A stretch of 32,829 bases of DNA from Geodermatophilaceae bacterium (GCA_013812145.1 JACCTY010000077.1:1-32829); one strand, 5' to 3'; counted from the first letter of the stretch, positions 13,768-22,035 are shown. A program made the numbers and translations. Notes: a model not told the origin generated them from the sequence alone.

Positions 13768-15198
13768 GTGCTGCCGGACTCTGGTGGGGATCGGGTGATC
13801 GCCTTCATCGAGGAGTTCTGCAGGCTCCCGAAGGGCGGTTTCGGTGCCACCGCTGGTGCGCCGATCCGGCTTCGGCCGTGGCAGCGGCAGCGGCAGCGGC
13901 AGATCGTGCATGGCATCTACAGCGCTGACCGGCGCCCGCGTCAGGGGGTTGTGTCGGTGGCCCGCAAGAACGGCAAGAGCCTTCTGGCGGCGTGCCTGGC
14001 GCTGTACCACCTGCTGGCTGATGGGGTGGAGTCCGCCGAGGTGGTCATCGTCTCTTCGGATGAGCGGACAGCGAAGGTGATCTTCAGCTTGTGTCGGCGC
14101 ATGGTGGAGTTGGATCCGCGGCTGTCCGGGGTGTTGCAGACCTACGCGGACAAGCTGGTGCATCCGGCGTCGGATTCGGTGCTCGAGGCGTTGCCTGGGG
14201 AGTGGTCCCGCTTACAAGGGCGAAATCCAGTTTTTACGGTGGCCGACGAATTGCACGTGATGAGCCCCGATGTGTGGGACGCGTTGACGATGGCCGGCGG
14301 CACCAGGTCCGCGCCGTTGACGCTGGGGATCTCCACCGAGTGCGACGACGACGACCAGAACCTGCTGGCCCGGCTGGTCGAGCACGGCCGGGATGGGGAG
14401 GACGAGGACTTCTTCTTCATCGAGTTCACCGCCCCGCCGGACTGTGCGGTTGATGACCGGGCGGTGTGGGCCGCGGCTAACCCGCAGTTGGGTCACACGT
14501 TGGACCCGGACCACCTGGCGGCGATGGCGAGGACGAGCCGGGAGTCACGCTTCCGCAGGTACCACCTGAATCAGCGGGTCAGCATCGACGGCGCATGGTT
14601 GCCGGCCGGCGCCTGGGAGTCGTGCGCGGACCCGACAGTGTCTATCCCTGACGGCGCCGAGGTGGTGCTCGGGTTGGACGGCTCTTTCTCCCAGGACTGC
14701 ACCGCGCTGGCCGTGGTCGCCTGCGGCGGGGTGCCGCATGTGGACCTGGTGGAGTTGTGGGAGGCCTCGGAGGGGCACCCCGAATACCGGGTGCCGATCG
14801 CCGACGTCGAGGAGGCGGTGCGGCAGGCGTGCAAGAGGTGGAAGGTGCGGGAGGTCGAGGCCGACCCGTTCCGCTGGCAGCGGACCCTGCAGGCCCTCGA
14901 CGCCGAGGGGATCCCGGTGATCGAGTACCCGCAGAGCCCGGCGCGGATGAGCCCTGCGACCTCCCGTTTCTACACGGCCGTGACCAACGGCGGCCTGACG
15001 CATTCGGGGGATCTGCGGCTGGCCCGGCACGTGCGCAACTGTGTTCTGCGGGAGGACGCCCGCGGGGCCAGGTTGTCGAAGGCGTCGAAGGACTCCCACC
15101 GGCGGATCGACGCCGCCGTGTCGTGTCTGATGGCCTTCGACCGGGCGACAGTGGCGCCCCCCGCAGCTCCGAAGGTCTACCACGTGTACGAGTTCTGA
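13768..15198 (+). CDS. Phage terminase large subunit (ATPase-nuclease)
   Basis: TerL drives DNA into phage heads and cuts the concatemer. The 476-aa product has the ATPase Walker A-like ARKNGKS (65-71), Walker B VADE (D160, E161), and an RNase H-like nuclease with acidic residues at D304 (GLDGSFSQDCTAL), D366 (EADPFRW) and D448 (RRIDAAVS), so both domains look complete. Only a short N-terminal piece could be missing. The frame is open upstream of GTG 13768 and the real start is unclear because the gene meets the truncated integrase head to head. A CAGCGG triplication at 13882-13902 makes QRQRQRQ where related proteins usually have one QRQ. No packaging partners are present. Confidence 0.9.
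   Translation: MLPDSGGDRVIAFIEEFCRLPKGGFGATAGAPIRLRPWQRQRQRQIVHGIYSADRRPRQGVVSVARKNGKSLLAACLALYHLLADGVESAEVVIVSSDERTAKVIFSLCRRMVELDPRLSGVLQTYADKLVHPASDSVLEALPGEWSRLQGRNPVFTVADELHVMSPDVWDALTMAGGTRSAPLTLGISTECDDDDQNLLARLVEHGRDGEDEDFFFIEFTAPPDCAVDDRAVWAAANPQLGHTLDPDHLAAMARTSRESRFRRYHLNQRVSIDGAWLPAGAWESCADPTVSIPDGAEVVLGLDGSFSQDCTALAVVACGGVPHVDLVELWEASEGHPEYRVPIADVEEAVRQACKRWKVREVEADPFRWQRTLQALDAEGIPVIEYPQSPARMSPATSRFYTAVTNGGLTHSGDLRLARHVRNCVLREDARGARLSKASKDSHRRIDAAVSCLMAFDRATVAPPAAPKVYHVYEF
13882..13902 (+). repeat. In-frame hexanucleotide repeat (CAGCGG)3CAG in terL
   Basis: Three and a half CAGCGG units encode QRQRQRQ (residues 39-45) directly before the IVHGIY segment. Relatives usually show LRPWQRQIV, so two extra units appear to have been added by slippage without breaking the frame. 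Confidence 0.6.
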
Positions 15199-15265
15199 GG
15201 CGGATCGATCCTACGACGTGACGAGCGAGACCTAGTTTCCGCCGTTGCCCCGCCTGCCTGCTTGG

Positions 15266-15835
15266 TTAGGGAGAACCGATTTCTGAGTCGAGGAACGCGC
15301 AGAAGTCGAAGTCCTCTTCGTACGTCGGGTGCGGGCCTTTCACGCTCAGCAATTTGTCGAGGAGAATGGTGCCGCCTGGCGTGGAGTCGTTCTCGGTGTC
15401 GAACACGTAGCCGATTCTGACAGTTCCGTACTCTCTCAGGATTACCTCGCCTGACGAGTCTCGGAAGGTGACGGTTCCGGTTTCCTGCCCCACGTAGGCG
15501 ACGATGCCATTGCCCAGGTAGTGGGGCTGCACCTCTCTGAAAAAGAGCTTGCCGGTGACGGTTATGTACTCGCCCGTTTCGGGGTTCGTGATGGTGTCGG
15601 TGAACTGGAGCACTTGCGCGAACGGGAAGAACTGGCCATCGGTGGCCGGGTCCGCGTCTCTAATCACGTAAGCGCCCGAGAACGTGCTTTCGACGACGTA
15701 GGCCCCATCACAGTCCGTGAAGGTCTCCGTCCCGCTGAACGTCCCTGCGTCCTCCACCGCCTGTGCTGGTGCTGCCGTGACCATTAGCCCGGCCGCCGCC
15801 AAGGCGAACGCGGCAAGGGTTGCCCGAATCTTCAC
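15266..15835 (-). CDS. Small secreted protein of unknown function (189 aa)
   Basis: A clear Sec signal peptide (start KIRATLAAFALAAAG, then LMVTAAPAQA, with cleavage probably after AQA at residue 26) precedes about 160 residues rich in Thr, Gly, Tyr and Phe. The mature part has short beta-like strands (TFSGTETFTDCDGAYVV, GTVTFRDSSGEVIL) and two Cys that could form a disulfide. I know no named domain in it. GTG 15835 fits the signal peptide; the longer upstream frame adds a non-signal-like tail. It lies inside the integrated element, convergent with the terminase, and its base composition looks less GC-rich than its neighbours. It is probably accessory cargo. Confidence 0.7.
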   Translation of the reverse strand: MKIRATLAAFALAAAGLMVTAAPAQAVEDAGTFSGTETFTDCDGAYVVESTFSGAYVIRDADPATDGQFFPFAQVLQFTDTITNPETGEYITVTGKLFFREVQPHYLGNGIVAYVGQETGTVTFRDSSGEVILREYGTVRIGYVFDTENDSTPGGTILLDKLLSVKGPHPTYEEDFDFCAFLDSEIGSP

Positions 15836-16036
15836 CTGAGTCTCATCTCGTCGAGGGGCTCCCAAACTTACTCAAAGTAGGCCGGACACAACAGCCCCCC
15901 TTGACGAGAGGCCGACCAGCTGTGCCGACGTGGCGGCTGTACCTGCGAGACGGGGTCGGTGCGCGATGTCGCGGCCCCGAGTCGAGTAGGGACTGGTAGC
16001 CAAGGGACGCTCGGACAGTCGCGTGTCCCCGCCGAT

Positions 16037-16729
16037 CTACAACACCGGTGGTGGTGAGCCGGTCGACAGCCACCGCTTGGCACGCGGTCCCAGAACGCCA
16101 TGCTGGGCGGCGCGGTAGTAAAGCTCCCACCAACGAATAAGCGAGCTGCGCAGCACAAGGTTGCCCTGGGCGAGAGCTGCATCGAAGGCTGGCTGATCCT
16201 TGCCGAGCTGCCCGCCGAGACCCTCTCGCTTCCAGATCTCCAACTCGAGGGTCTCGAACAGCACGCGTGGCGACGGATGATCCGGCGGGCCGTCGGCGAG
16301 CGTGTCGAGGTTGTGGAACCGGCCCTGACGGGCGTAATGGTTGACCGCTTCGAGTAGATCGCGGATCACCTGGTCGTCATCAACCGCGGCCAGCAGACCG
16401 CCGATGTAGCCGCTGCTGGTTGCGGTGTGCAGCCGATCGCGTATGTGGCCGCGGCACAGAGCGTCCAAGTCGAGGATTGCGTGGCTGTACGTCGTGGACA
16501 TGCTGGCCTTACTCGGCCACTGTCCCTGCTCGTCCTCGACGACCAAGCCGTGCACGATCTTGAGAAGCTTCTCAGCGCCAGTGGCGAGGCAGGCAAAAAG
16601 CGGGTCGTAGTCCTCGGTCACAACCCGGAGATCCCGGAGCATCCGCTCGGATTGACCAAGCAGCGACCAGGTGCCTTCGAGTTCATACTCTAGAGCCGAC
16701 CACACTGCCGGTGAATCAAGGTCGGTCAT
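16037..16729 (-). CDS. Helical HEPN-like protein at element edge (230 aa)
   Basis: An all-helical cytosolic protein without recognised named domains. Features seen: GAEKLLKIVHGL followed by an insert and YSHAILDLDALCR, a layout reminiscent of HEPN/AbiV-type proteins, and R134-QGRF-H139, which fits the R-x4-6-H motif of HEPN ribonucleases. This resemblance is weak and is my inference. ATG 16729 is chosen because upstream codons are non-conserved-looking and cross into the att region. The gene sits immediately inside the right arm-type repeats, the place where tRNA-integrated elements often carry phage-defence or abortive-infection cargo. Confidence 0.55.
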   Translation of the reverse strand: MTDLDSPAVWSALEYELEGTWSLLGQSERMLRDLRVVTEDYDPLFACLATGAEKLLKIVHGLVVEDEQGQWPSKASMSTTYSHAILDLDALCRGHIRDRLHTATSSGYIGGLLAAVDDDQVIRDLLEAVNHYARQGRFHNLDTLADGPPDHPSPRVLFETLELEIWKREGLGGQLGKDQPAFDAALAQGNLVLRSSLIRWWELYYRAAQHGVLGPRAKRWLSTGSPPPVL

Positions 16730-16816
16730 GCGATCCACGCTAGCCCGCGGCCGTCCCAATCTGGCGTTCGGCGTGGTCGGACGTTGACCGTGCACACTCT
16801 GTCCACTGTGGACGCT

Positions 16817-16850
16817 TCTGCTAACAGACTGCTAACGGACTTGTTAGCAG
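16817..16850 (+). repeat. Right integrase arm-type repeats
   Basis: The 22-bp block at 16817-16838 is identical to 12740-12761 (two TGCTAAC heptads 11 bp apart). It is followed at 16841-16850 by an inverted copy, TTGTTAGCAG. Together they form the right-hand integrase-binding arm of the element. Confidence 0.75.
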
Positions 16851-16952
16851 AAGGCCGTACAGGGCATGACGGCCGCTCGGCCGGAAACCGTAAACGTGCA
16901 GGTCGAAGGCCATATTCGCGGACAGGGCATGACTGGCCCATACGCCCATGGC

Positions 16953-16978
16953 GGGGGTTCGACTCCCCCCTCCCGCAC
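16953..16978 (+). repeat. attR (26-bp direct repeat)
   Basis: Identical to the 3' end of tRNA-Leu at 12667-12692. The preceding bases do not form the rest of a tRNA, so this is the displaced copy marking the right boundary of the element. The chromosome resumes with the DUF5701 gene. Confidence 0.92.
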
Positions 16979-16996
16979 GGGAGCGGCCAGCTCGGC

Positions 16997-17629
16997 TCAG
17001 GTATGCCGATCGCGTGCGGAGGCGAGTCCGAGCCAGCTGTGTGGCACACCGGCGAAGCACCAGCCCAGATGCGGGGCTCCCTTGCTGATCCACAGTGCCG
17101 GGACACGCCGGTCACCCTTGCGTGAGCCGGCGAGGGAGAAGCAGTGGTTCTTTTCCAGCACCTCAGGGTGCAAGGTGACCAGCGCGATCCCCTCCGCCAC
17201 AGTCAGCGGCGTACGACCCCGATCGGCCAGGACGGCCTCCGCCGCCTCGGGCGGGGTGCCACAGAACTCTGATCCACGTTCGACGTCGACCAGCAGGTAA
17301 GCGGCGGTTGCGGGCACCCCGAATCCAGGCGCGGCCGTGAACTCGTCGATGTCCCCCGCGTGCTGGTTGACCGTGCCCGGCTTGCCCCGGAGCGCGATGC
17401 GTGCCAGCGCCTCGGTCGCGGGACGTGCCGCCGACGGGACGACGAGGACGAACGGCACGCACTCCCGGGTCGGCTCGACCGGCGAGAGTTGGGCGAGAAA
17501 TCCCTGGAGGCTCTGGAGGGTCGCGTCAGACACGGGATACCCGAGGTCGGCCCAGGTCTTGGCCTGCTGGGCGAATTCGGCGGACGGCTGATAGGTGGTC
17601 GGCGCTGTGCTCGTGACGGCAGTCGGCAT
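16997..17629 (-). CDS. DUF5701 family protein
   Basis: A 210-aa cytosolic protein matching the DUF5701 family: start EFAQQAKTWADLGYP, central PFVLVVPS, VPATAAYLLVDVERGSEF, PLTVAEGIALVTLHPEVL and the C-terminal NHCFSLAGSRKGDRRVPALW. The function is unknown. ATG 17629 is preceded by a strong GGAGAGG at ideal spacing; the GTG two codons upstream touches that site and is unlikely. It ends 19 bp from attR and is the first chromosomal gene beyond the element. Confidence 0.85.
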   Translation of the reverse strand: MPTAVTSTAPTTYQPSAEFAQQAKTWADLGYPVSDATLQSLQGFLAQLSPVEPTRECVPFVLVVPSAARPATEALARIALRGKPGTVNQHAGDIDEFTAAPGFGVPATAAYLLVDVERGSEFCGTPPEAAEAVLADRGRTPLTVAEGIALVTLHPEVLEKNHCFSLAGSRKGDRRVPALWISKGAPHLGWCFAGVPHSWLGLASARDRHT

Positions 17630-17707
17630 GGGCACCTCTCCAAACGGCGGCGGGATGGACCCAGCATCGAGGCGGCGGCGAATATTCCCGGCAGCGCTGA
17701 CCTTCCG

Positions 17708-18310
17708 TCAGAGGACGCGCAGGATGACCGGTGCGAGCAGGCAAAAGGCTCTGCCGCGGTGGCTGATCGCGTCCTTGTCCGCATCAAGAAGTTCGGCCGA
17801 GGTGACGTCCAAGCCCTCCGGAACGAAGATCGGATCGTAGCCGAATCCGTTGTCCCCCTTGGGTTCTCGCACCAGCCGTCCCCGCATCGTCCCGTGGACG
17901 ACGTGCTCTGCACCCTTCGGCGTCACCAGGGCGGCCGCGCAGACGAATGCGGCGCCGAGCCGGTCGTCGGGAACGTCGGCCAACTGGCCCAGCAACAGTT
18001 CCAGGTTCGCCAGGTCGTCGCCGTGCCGGCCCGCCCACCGCGCGCTGAAGATCCCCGGCATCTCATTGAGGGCGTTCACCGTCAAGCCGGAATCGTCGCC
18101 GACCGCCGCCAGCCCGGTGTGCCGGACCGCCTCGCGAGCCTTGAGCAACGCGTTGTCGGCGAACGTGGCCCCGGTCTCCGGCACCTCGTCGTACGGCGTC
18201 ACGTCGTCGAGCCCGAGCACCCGCAGGCCGGGCAGCAGCGCGCCCGCGACCCGGCGGAGTTCGAGCAGCTTCTTCGGGTTGCGGCTGGCCAGGAGCAGCT
18301 CTGCCGTCAC
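17708..18310 (-). CDS. rdgB: XTP/dITP diphosphatase RdgB (HAM1 family)
   Basis: Hydrolyses non-canonical purine nucleotides (dITP, XTP) to monophosphates, keeping them out of DNA and RNA. The 200-aa protein has the substrate-binding SRNPKK near the N-terminus, [36 protein letters not shown] and the C-terminal SHRGRAF, all expected of the family. GTG 18310 overlaps the rph stop (GTGA), so it is translationally coupled to rph, the usual actinobacterial pairing. Confidence 0.95.
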   Translation of the reverse strand: MTAELLLASRNPKKLLELRRVAGALLPGLRVLGLDDVTPYDEVPETGATFADNALLKAREAVRHTGLAAVGDDSGLTVNALNEMPGIFSARWAGRHGDDLANLELLLGQLADVPDDRLGAAFVCAAALVTPKGAEHVVHGTMRGRLVREPKGDNGFGYDPIFVPEGLDVTSAELLDADKDAISHRGRAFCLLAPVILRVL

Positions 18311-19038
18311 TGCGCCAGCGACTCCTGCTGCAGGCGGGTCAGCTCCGCGCAGCCGGCCACGCCGAGATCGAGCAACGCGTCCAATGTGGACCGATCGAAG
18401 GCCAGCCCCTCGGCGGTGCCCTGCACCTCGATGAAGTCCGCGCCGCCGGTGCAGACGATGTTCATGTCGGTTCCGGCCGAGACGTCTTCGGAGTAGCAGA
18501 GGTCGAGCATCGGCGTACCGCCGACGACACCGACGCTGACGGCGGCCACCGACGTGTGCAGGGGCTGTGCCTTGGCCAGCGAACCGCGCTGCCGCAGCCA
18601 GGACACCGCGTCAGCGAGTGCGACGTACGCCCCGGTGATCGCCGCGGTCCGGGTGCCGCCGTCGGCTTGCAGGACGTCACAGTCCAGCGCGATCGTGTTC
18701 TCCCCGAGTGCCGCCAGGTCGATGCAGCCACGCAGCGACCGCCCGATCAGCCTGCTGATCTCGTGGGTGCGCCCGCCGATCCGGCCGCGTACCGACTCAC
18801 GGTCGCTTCGGGTGTGCGTCGATCGGGGCAGCATCGCGTATTCGGACGTGACCCAGCCCAGGCCGCTCCCCTTGCGCCAGCGCGGGACTCCCACGGTCAC
18901 GCTCGCGGCGCAGAGCACCCGAGTCTTGCCGAACTCGACCAGGATCGAGCCCTCGGCGTGGTCCAGCCAGTGGCGGGTCAGCGTGACGTGACGCAGTTCG
19001 TCAGACGCTCGGCCGTCTGTTCTCCCGGGCGAAGTCAT
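18307..19038 (-). CDS. rph: Ribonuclease PH
   Basis: A phosphorolytic 3'-5' exoribonuclease that trims tRNA 3' ends. At 243 aa it is family length. It shows [18 protein letters not shown], the [20 protein letters not shown] block that binds RNA and phosphate, [19 protein letters not shown], and the GTAEG motif near the end. It forms a two-gene operon with rdgB and is divergent from the yjbQ-like gene (44 bp between starts). Confidence 0.95.
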   Translation of the reverse strand: MTSPGRTDGRASDELRHVTLTRHWLDHAEGSILVEFGKTRVLCAASVTVGVPRWRKGSGLGWVTSEYAMLPRSTHTRSDRESVRGRIGGRTHEISRLIGRSLRGCIDLAALGENTIALDCDVLQADGGTRTAAITGAYVALADAVSWLRQRGSLAKAQPLHTSVAAVSVGVVGGTPMLDLCYSEDVSAGTDMNIVCTGGADFIEVQGTAEGLAFDRSTLDALLDLGVAGCAELTRLQQESLAQ

Positions 19039-19082
19039 CAGCGGAGACTGTCAGACCGCAGCCGTTGGCTCAGACTGGGGGC

Positions 19083-19487
19083 ATGCGAACCGTCGTCCTG
19101 TCCGTCCACACCGGAGGCTCGCCTACCGTCCATGACCTGACAGCGGAGTGTCGAAGCTTCGTCGCCGAACAGCAGGACGGCCTACTGCACGTGTTCGTCC
19201 CGCACGCCACGGCCGGACTGGCTGTCCTGGAGACCGGCGCAGGCAGCGACGACGATCTGCTCGCTGCCCTGGACGAACTGCTGCCGGCGGACCGCCGCTG
19301 GCGACACCGGCACGGCAGTACGGGGCACGGCCGCGATCACGTCATGCCGGCGATCGTTGCGCCGTACGCGACCGTCCCGGTGCTGGCCGGTCGGCTGGCA
19401 CTCGGAACCTGGCAGAGCATCTGCCTCGTGGACCTGAACGGTGACAACCCCGACCGTGAGGTGCGCTTGACGTTCCTGCCAGGCTGA
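19083..19487 (+). CDS. YjbQ/UPF0047 family protein
   Basis: A 134-aa protein of the YjbQ (UPF0047) family, a small beta-rich trimer reported to have weak thiamine-phosphate synthase activity; its real role is uncertain. Signature motifs: LLHVFVPHATAGL and ETG in the first half, HGRDHVMPAIVAP with the metal-binding His, and GTWQSICLVDLNGDNPDREV at the end. ATG 19083 is used; a TTG six codons earlier is less likely. The gene is 31 bp upstream of gnd. Confidence 0.9.
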   Translation: MRTVVLSVHTGGSPTVHDLTAECRSFVAEQQDGLLHVFVPHATAGLAVLETGAGSDDDLLAALDELLPADRRWRHRHGSTGHGRDHVMPAIVAPYATVPVLAGRLALGTWQSICLVDLNGDNPDREVRLTFLPG

Positions 19488-19518
19488 CCACGGCCGTCGT
19501 CGTACCGGAGGAGCTGCC

Positions 19519-20949
19519 ATGAACGAGCAGATCGCGGTAACCGGACTGGCCGTGATGGGCAGCAACCTGGCGCGCAACTTCGCCCGGAACGGGGCGCAAG
19601 TCGTCGTCCACAACCGCACCACGGCAAAGACGGATGCGCTCGTGCAGCTGCACGGCAGCGAGGGTGACTTCGTCCACGCGCCGTCGACGCAGGACATGAT
19701 CGACGCCTTGGAGCGGCCCCGGCGGATCCTGATCATGGTCCAGGCCGGGAGGCCGACAGACCTCGTGATCGACGACATCGCCCCGCGGCTGGACCCCGGC
19801 GACGTTCTCATCGACGGTGGCAATTCCCGCTACACCGACACCCGGCGGCGGGAGGCTGCCCTACGCAAGATCGGCGTGCACTTCGTCGGCGCGGGCGTCA
19901 GCGGCGGCGAGGACGGCGCGCTCAACGGTCCCAGCATCATGCCGGGCGGATCACCGGAGTCCTATGCGGCTGTTGGGCCGCTCCTGGAGCGGATCGCGGC
20001 CCAGGTCGACGGGACGCCGTGCTGCGCCTATGTCGGGCCGGACGGTGCGGGACACTTCGTGAAGATGGTGCACAACGGCATCGAGTACGCCGACATGCAG
20101 TTGATCGCCGAGGCCTACGACCTGCTACGTCGCGTGCTGGGAGCAACGCCGGCCGAGATCGCAGCAATATTCGCCGAGTGGAACTCCGGTGACCTGGACT
20201 CCTACCTGGTCGAGATCACCGCCGAGGTGCTCGGCCACACCGACGCCGCAACCGGGTTGCCGTTCGTGGACGTCGTGCTCGACCAGGCCGAGCAGAAGGG
20301 CACCGGGCGGTGGACTGTGCAGTCCGCGCTGGACCTCGGCGTACCGGTGAGCGGGATCGCCGAGGCGGTCTTCGCCCGGGCGCTGTCGGGACATCCCGAG
20401 CAGCGGGCGGCGGCCGCCGGCCTTCCCGGTCCGTCGACGCCGGCGGCGGCGGTGGACGACCGCGCCGGCTTCGTCGAAGACGTCCGCAAGGCGCTGTATG
20501 CCTCCAAGGTGGTCGCCTACGCGCAGGGATTCGACCAGATCGCCGCCGCCAGCGCCGAGTACGGCTGGGACATCGACCGGGCCGCCATGGCGACCATCTG
20601 GCGCGGCGGCTGCATCATCCGCGCCAAGTTCCTGGACCGGATCAAGCAGGCGTACGACGATGACCGGGAGTTGCCGAGCCTGCTGGTGGCGCCATACTTC
20701 GCCGACCAGGTCGGGGCCGCCCAGGAGGGCTGGCGGCGGGTGGTCACCGCGGCGGTGCAACGCGGCATCCCCGCACCGGGTTTCGCCACGGCGTTGGCCT
20801 ACTACGACGGCCTGCGCGCTGAGCGGCTGTCGGCGTCGTTGATCCAGGGGCTGCGAGACTTCTTCGGATCCCACACCTACCGTCGGGTCGACCGAGCCGG
20901 CAGCTTCCACACGCTCTGGTCGGCCGACCGCGCCGAGGTCACGCCGTGA
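19519..20949 (+). CDS. gnd: 6-phosphogluconate dehydrogenase, decarboxylating (long form)
   Basis: Converts 6-phosphogluconate to ribulose-5-phosphate in the pentose phosphate pathway, normally with NADP+. The 476-aa length and the sequence fit the long GndA type: dinucleotide-binding GLAVMGSNLARNFARNG, NRT at the 2'-phosphate site, DGGNSRYTDT, GAGVSGGEDGAL, FVKMVHNGIEYADMQLIAE with the catalytic Lys, EQKGTGRW, and the C-terminal helix region ending in SADRAEV. GGAGG lies 8 bases before ATG 19519. With fgd at 8664 it would complete glucose-6-phosphate oxidation. It appears inserted, with yjbQ, into an otherwise mycobacteria-like minus-strand gene order. Confidence 0.95.
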   Translation: MNEQIAVTGLAVMGSNLARNFARNGAQVVVHNRTTAKTDALVQLHGSEGDFVHAPSTQDMIDALERPRRILIMVQAGRPTDLVIDDIAPRLDPGDVLIDGGNSRYTDTRRREAALRKIGVHFVGAGVSGGEDGALNGPSIMPGGSPESYAAVGPLLERIAAQVDGTPCCAYVGPDGAGHFVKMVHNGIEYADMQLIAEAYDLLRRVLGATPAEIAAIFAEWNSGDLDSYLVEITAEVLGHTDAATGLPFVDVVLDQAEQKGTGRWTVQSALDLGVPVSGIAEAVFARALSGHPEQRAAAAGLPGPSTPAAAVDDRAGFVEDVRKALYASKVVAYAQGFDQIAAASAEYGWDIDRAAMATIWRGGCIIRAKFLDRIKQAYDDDRELPSLLVAPYFADQVGAAQEGWRRVVTAAVQRGIPAPGFATALAYYDGLRAERLSASLIQGLRDFFGSHTYRRVDRAGSFHTLWSADRAEVTP

Positions 20950-20992
20950 CCGTCATGGGAGATCATCCACGCGCTTGACCACCTGGCCTTAC

Positions 20993-21029
20993 AGGTAGCA
21001 GACGTCGAAGCCGCCCTGTGCTGCTACCT
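20993..21029. terminator. Probable bidirectional terminator hairpin
   Basis: AGGTAGCAG (20993-21001) and CTGCTACCT (21021-21029) are perfect 9-bp inverted repeats around a 19-base loop, lying between the convergent gnd and membrane-protein genes. There is no U-tract, as is common in high-GC actinobacteria. Confidence 0.5.
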
Positions 21030-21036
21030 CCGTGTT

Positions 21037-21972
21037 CTAGCGTGCCCGCGGGGTCAGCTCAGGCCTGGCAGGCTCCGATTGGGGCGCCGTGGCTTGTGGC
21101 TGCGCTGGTTCCACGGATGCTGGCAGGACGACGTCGGAGCTGGCGAGGAACTCCTCCATCGTGCGCTCCCGGCCGTAGTGGCGCTTCATCCAGAGGTAGG
21201 CGACGAAGGCGACCGGGCCGAACACGGTCTGGGCCGGCACGATGATGTCGGTCCGGGCGTCGGTAAACGTGTCGAATACCAGCCCGGCCAGGCTCGGGGC
21301 GGCGGCACCGAACACGGCGACCAGCACCAGGCAGATGCGCGCGGCCTGCCGACCGTAGGCCTTGTAGGCGGCGATGGTGACAGGCCGTAGACGAGCAGGT
21401 CACCGATGCCGATGGTGGCGTTGTAGATGCCCAGCCGCATGCCGAACGACGGGTTCAGCGGGTAGCCGAGGAAGCCCTGCACCAGCGTGTTCGTCCAACG
21501 GGACGAACAGGATGAATAAGGCGTCGTACAGCGCCAGGGTGAAGGCGAACCAGGCGACGTGCTGCAGCCGCATCCCGCCCTGGACGTAGAGGTTGACCAC
21601 CGCCACGGCGGCCAGGGCCACGATGATGTTGTTCTCGATCCACATCAGCTGCCAACCGCTGACGGTCCCCAGCAAGTTGAGGTTGATCCAGAGGTTCGCG
21701 CCGAGCAGCAGGCCGATGCCGATCCACAGCTGGGTCGGGGTGAACAGCGGCTTGAAGCCGATGGCCAGGGCCCCGGCGAACGTGAGGACCAGCAAGCAGG
21801 TCGTCAGCCAGATGGGGAAGGTCAGGTACGCCACCGGGAGCAGGATCACGAACCCGAAGATGCTCACGATGTCGCGCCGGTTGAACGTGCCGATGGCCGG
21901 TCGCTCCAGCCGGACCCGCCGGAGATATGCCAAGGCCCCGAGGCACACCGCCATCGCGCCGGCCAGGCCCAC
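21037..21972 (-). pseudogene. Multi-spanning membrane protein with two frameshifts
   Basis: The fragments join into one integral membrane protein of about 310 aa with roughly seven helices, including IVSIFGFVILLPVAYLTFP, LWIGIGLLLGANLWINL, NIIVALAAVAVVNLYV, HVAWFAFTLALYDALFILF and TVFGPVAFVAYLWM. The frame breaks near 21490 (between ALFILFVPLDE and QGFLGYPLNPSFGMRLG) and again near 21380 (after DLLVYGL, where one T seems lost before TIAAYKAYGRQA). The N-terminus is also unsure: GTG 21972 is the first start, but similar-looking hydrophobic sequence continues upstream with no start before the MBL stop codon. The family is not recognised. It would have been in the operon downstream of the MBL hydrolase. 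Confidence 0.75.
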
Positions 21973-22035
21973 GACCAGCGCGTAGACCGCGCCCGCCCGC
22001 AGCTCCGATGCCTCATCCTCGCGAGGGGCGGAGCA

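Larger units (their letters stand above)
12667..16978. mobile_element. Integrated element in tRNA-Leu, deleted prophage or satellite
   Basis: A 4.3-kb segment bounded by 26-bp perfect direct repeats, the left copy forming the 3' end of tRNA-Leu. It contains a tyrosine integrase (truncated), terminase large subunit, a secreted protein and a HEPN-like protein, with matching integrase arm-type repeats just inside both ends. The integrase 3' end faces attL, the usual layout for actinobacterial tRNA-integrating elements. No portal, capsid, tail, replication or lysis gene is present, and the integrase and terminase 5' ends collide, so a large internal deletion is likely. Excision would need an integrase from elsewhere. 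Confidence 0.88.

Noticed and set aside
15836-16036. Possible regulatory RNA upstream of the secreted-protein gene
   Set aside because: A weak TTGTGT...TAAGTT promoter-like pair can be drawn, but no conserved structure or known riboswitch motif is recognisable.
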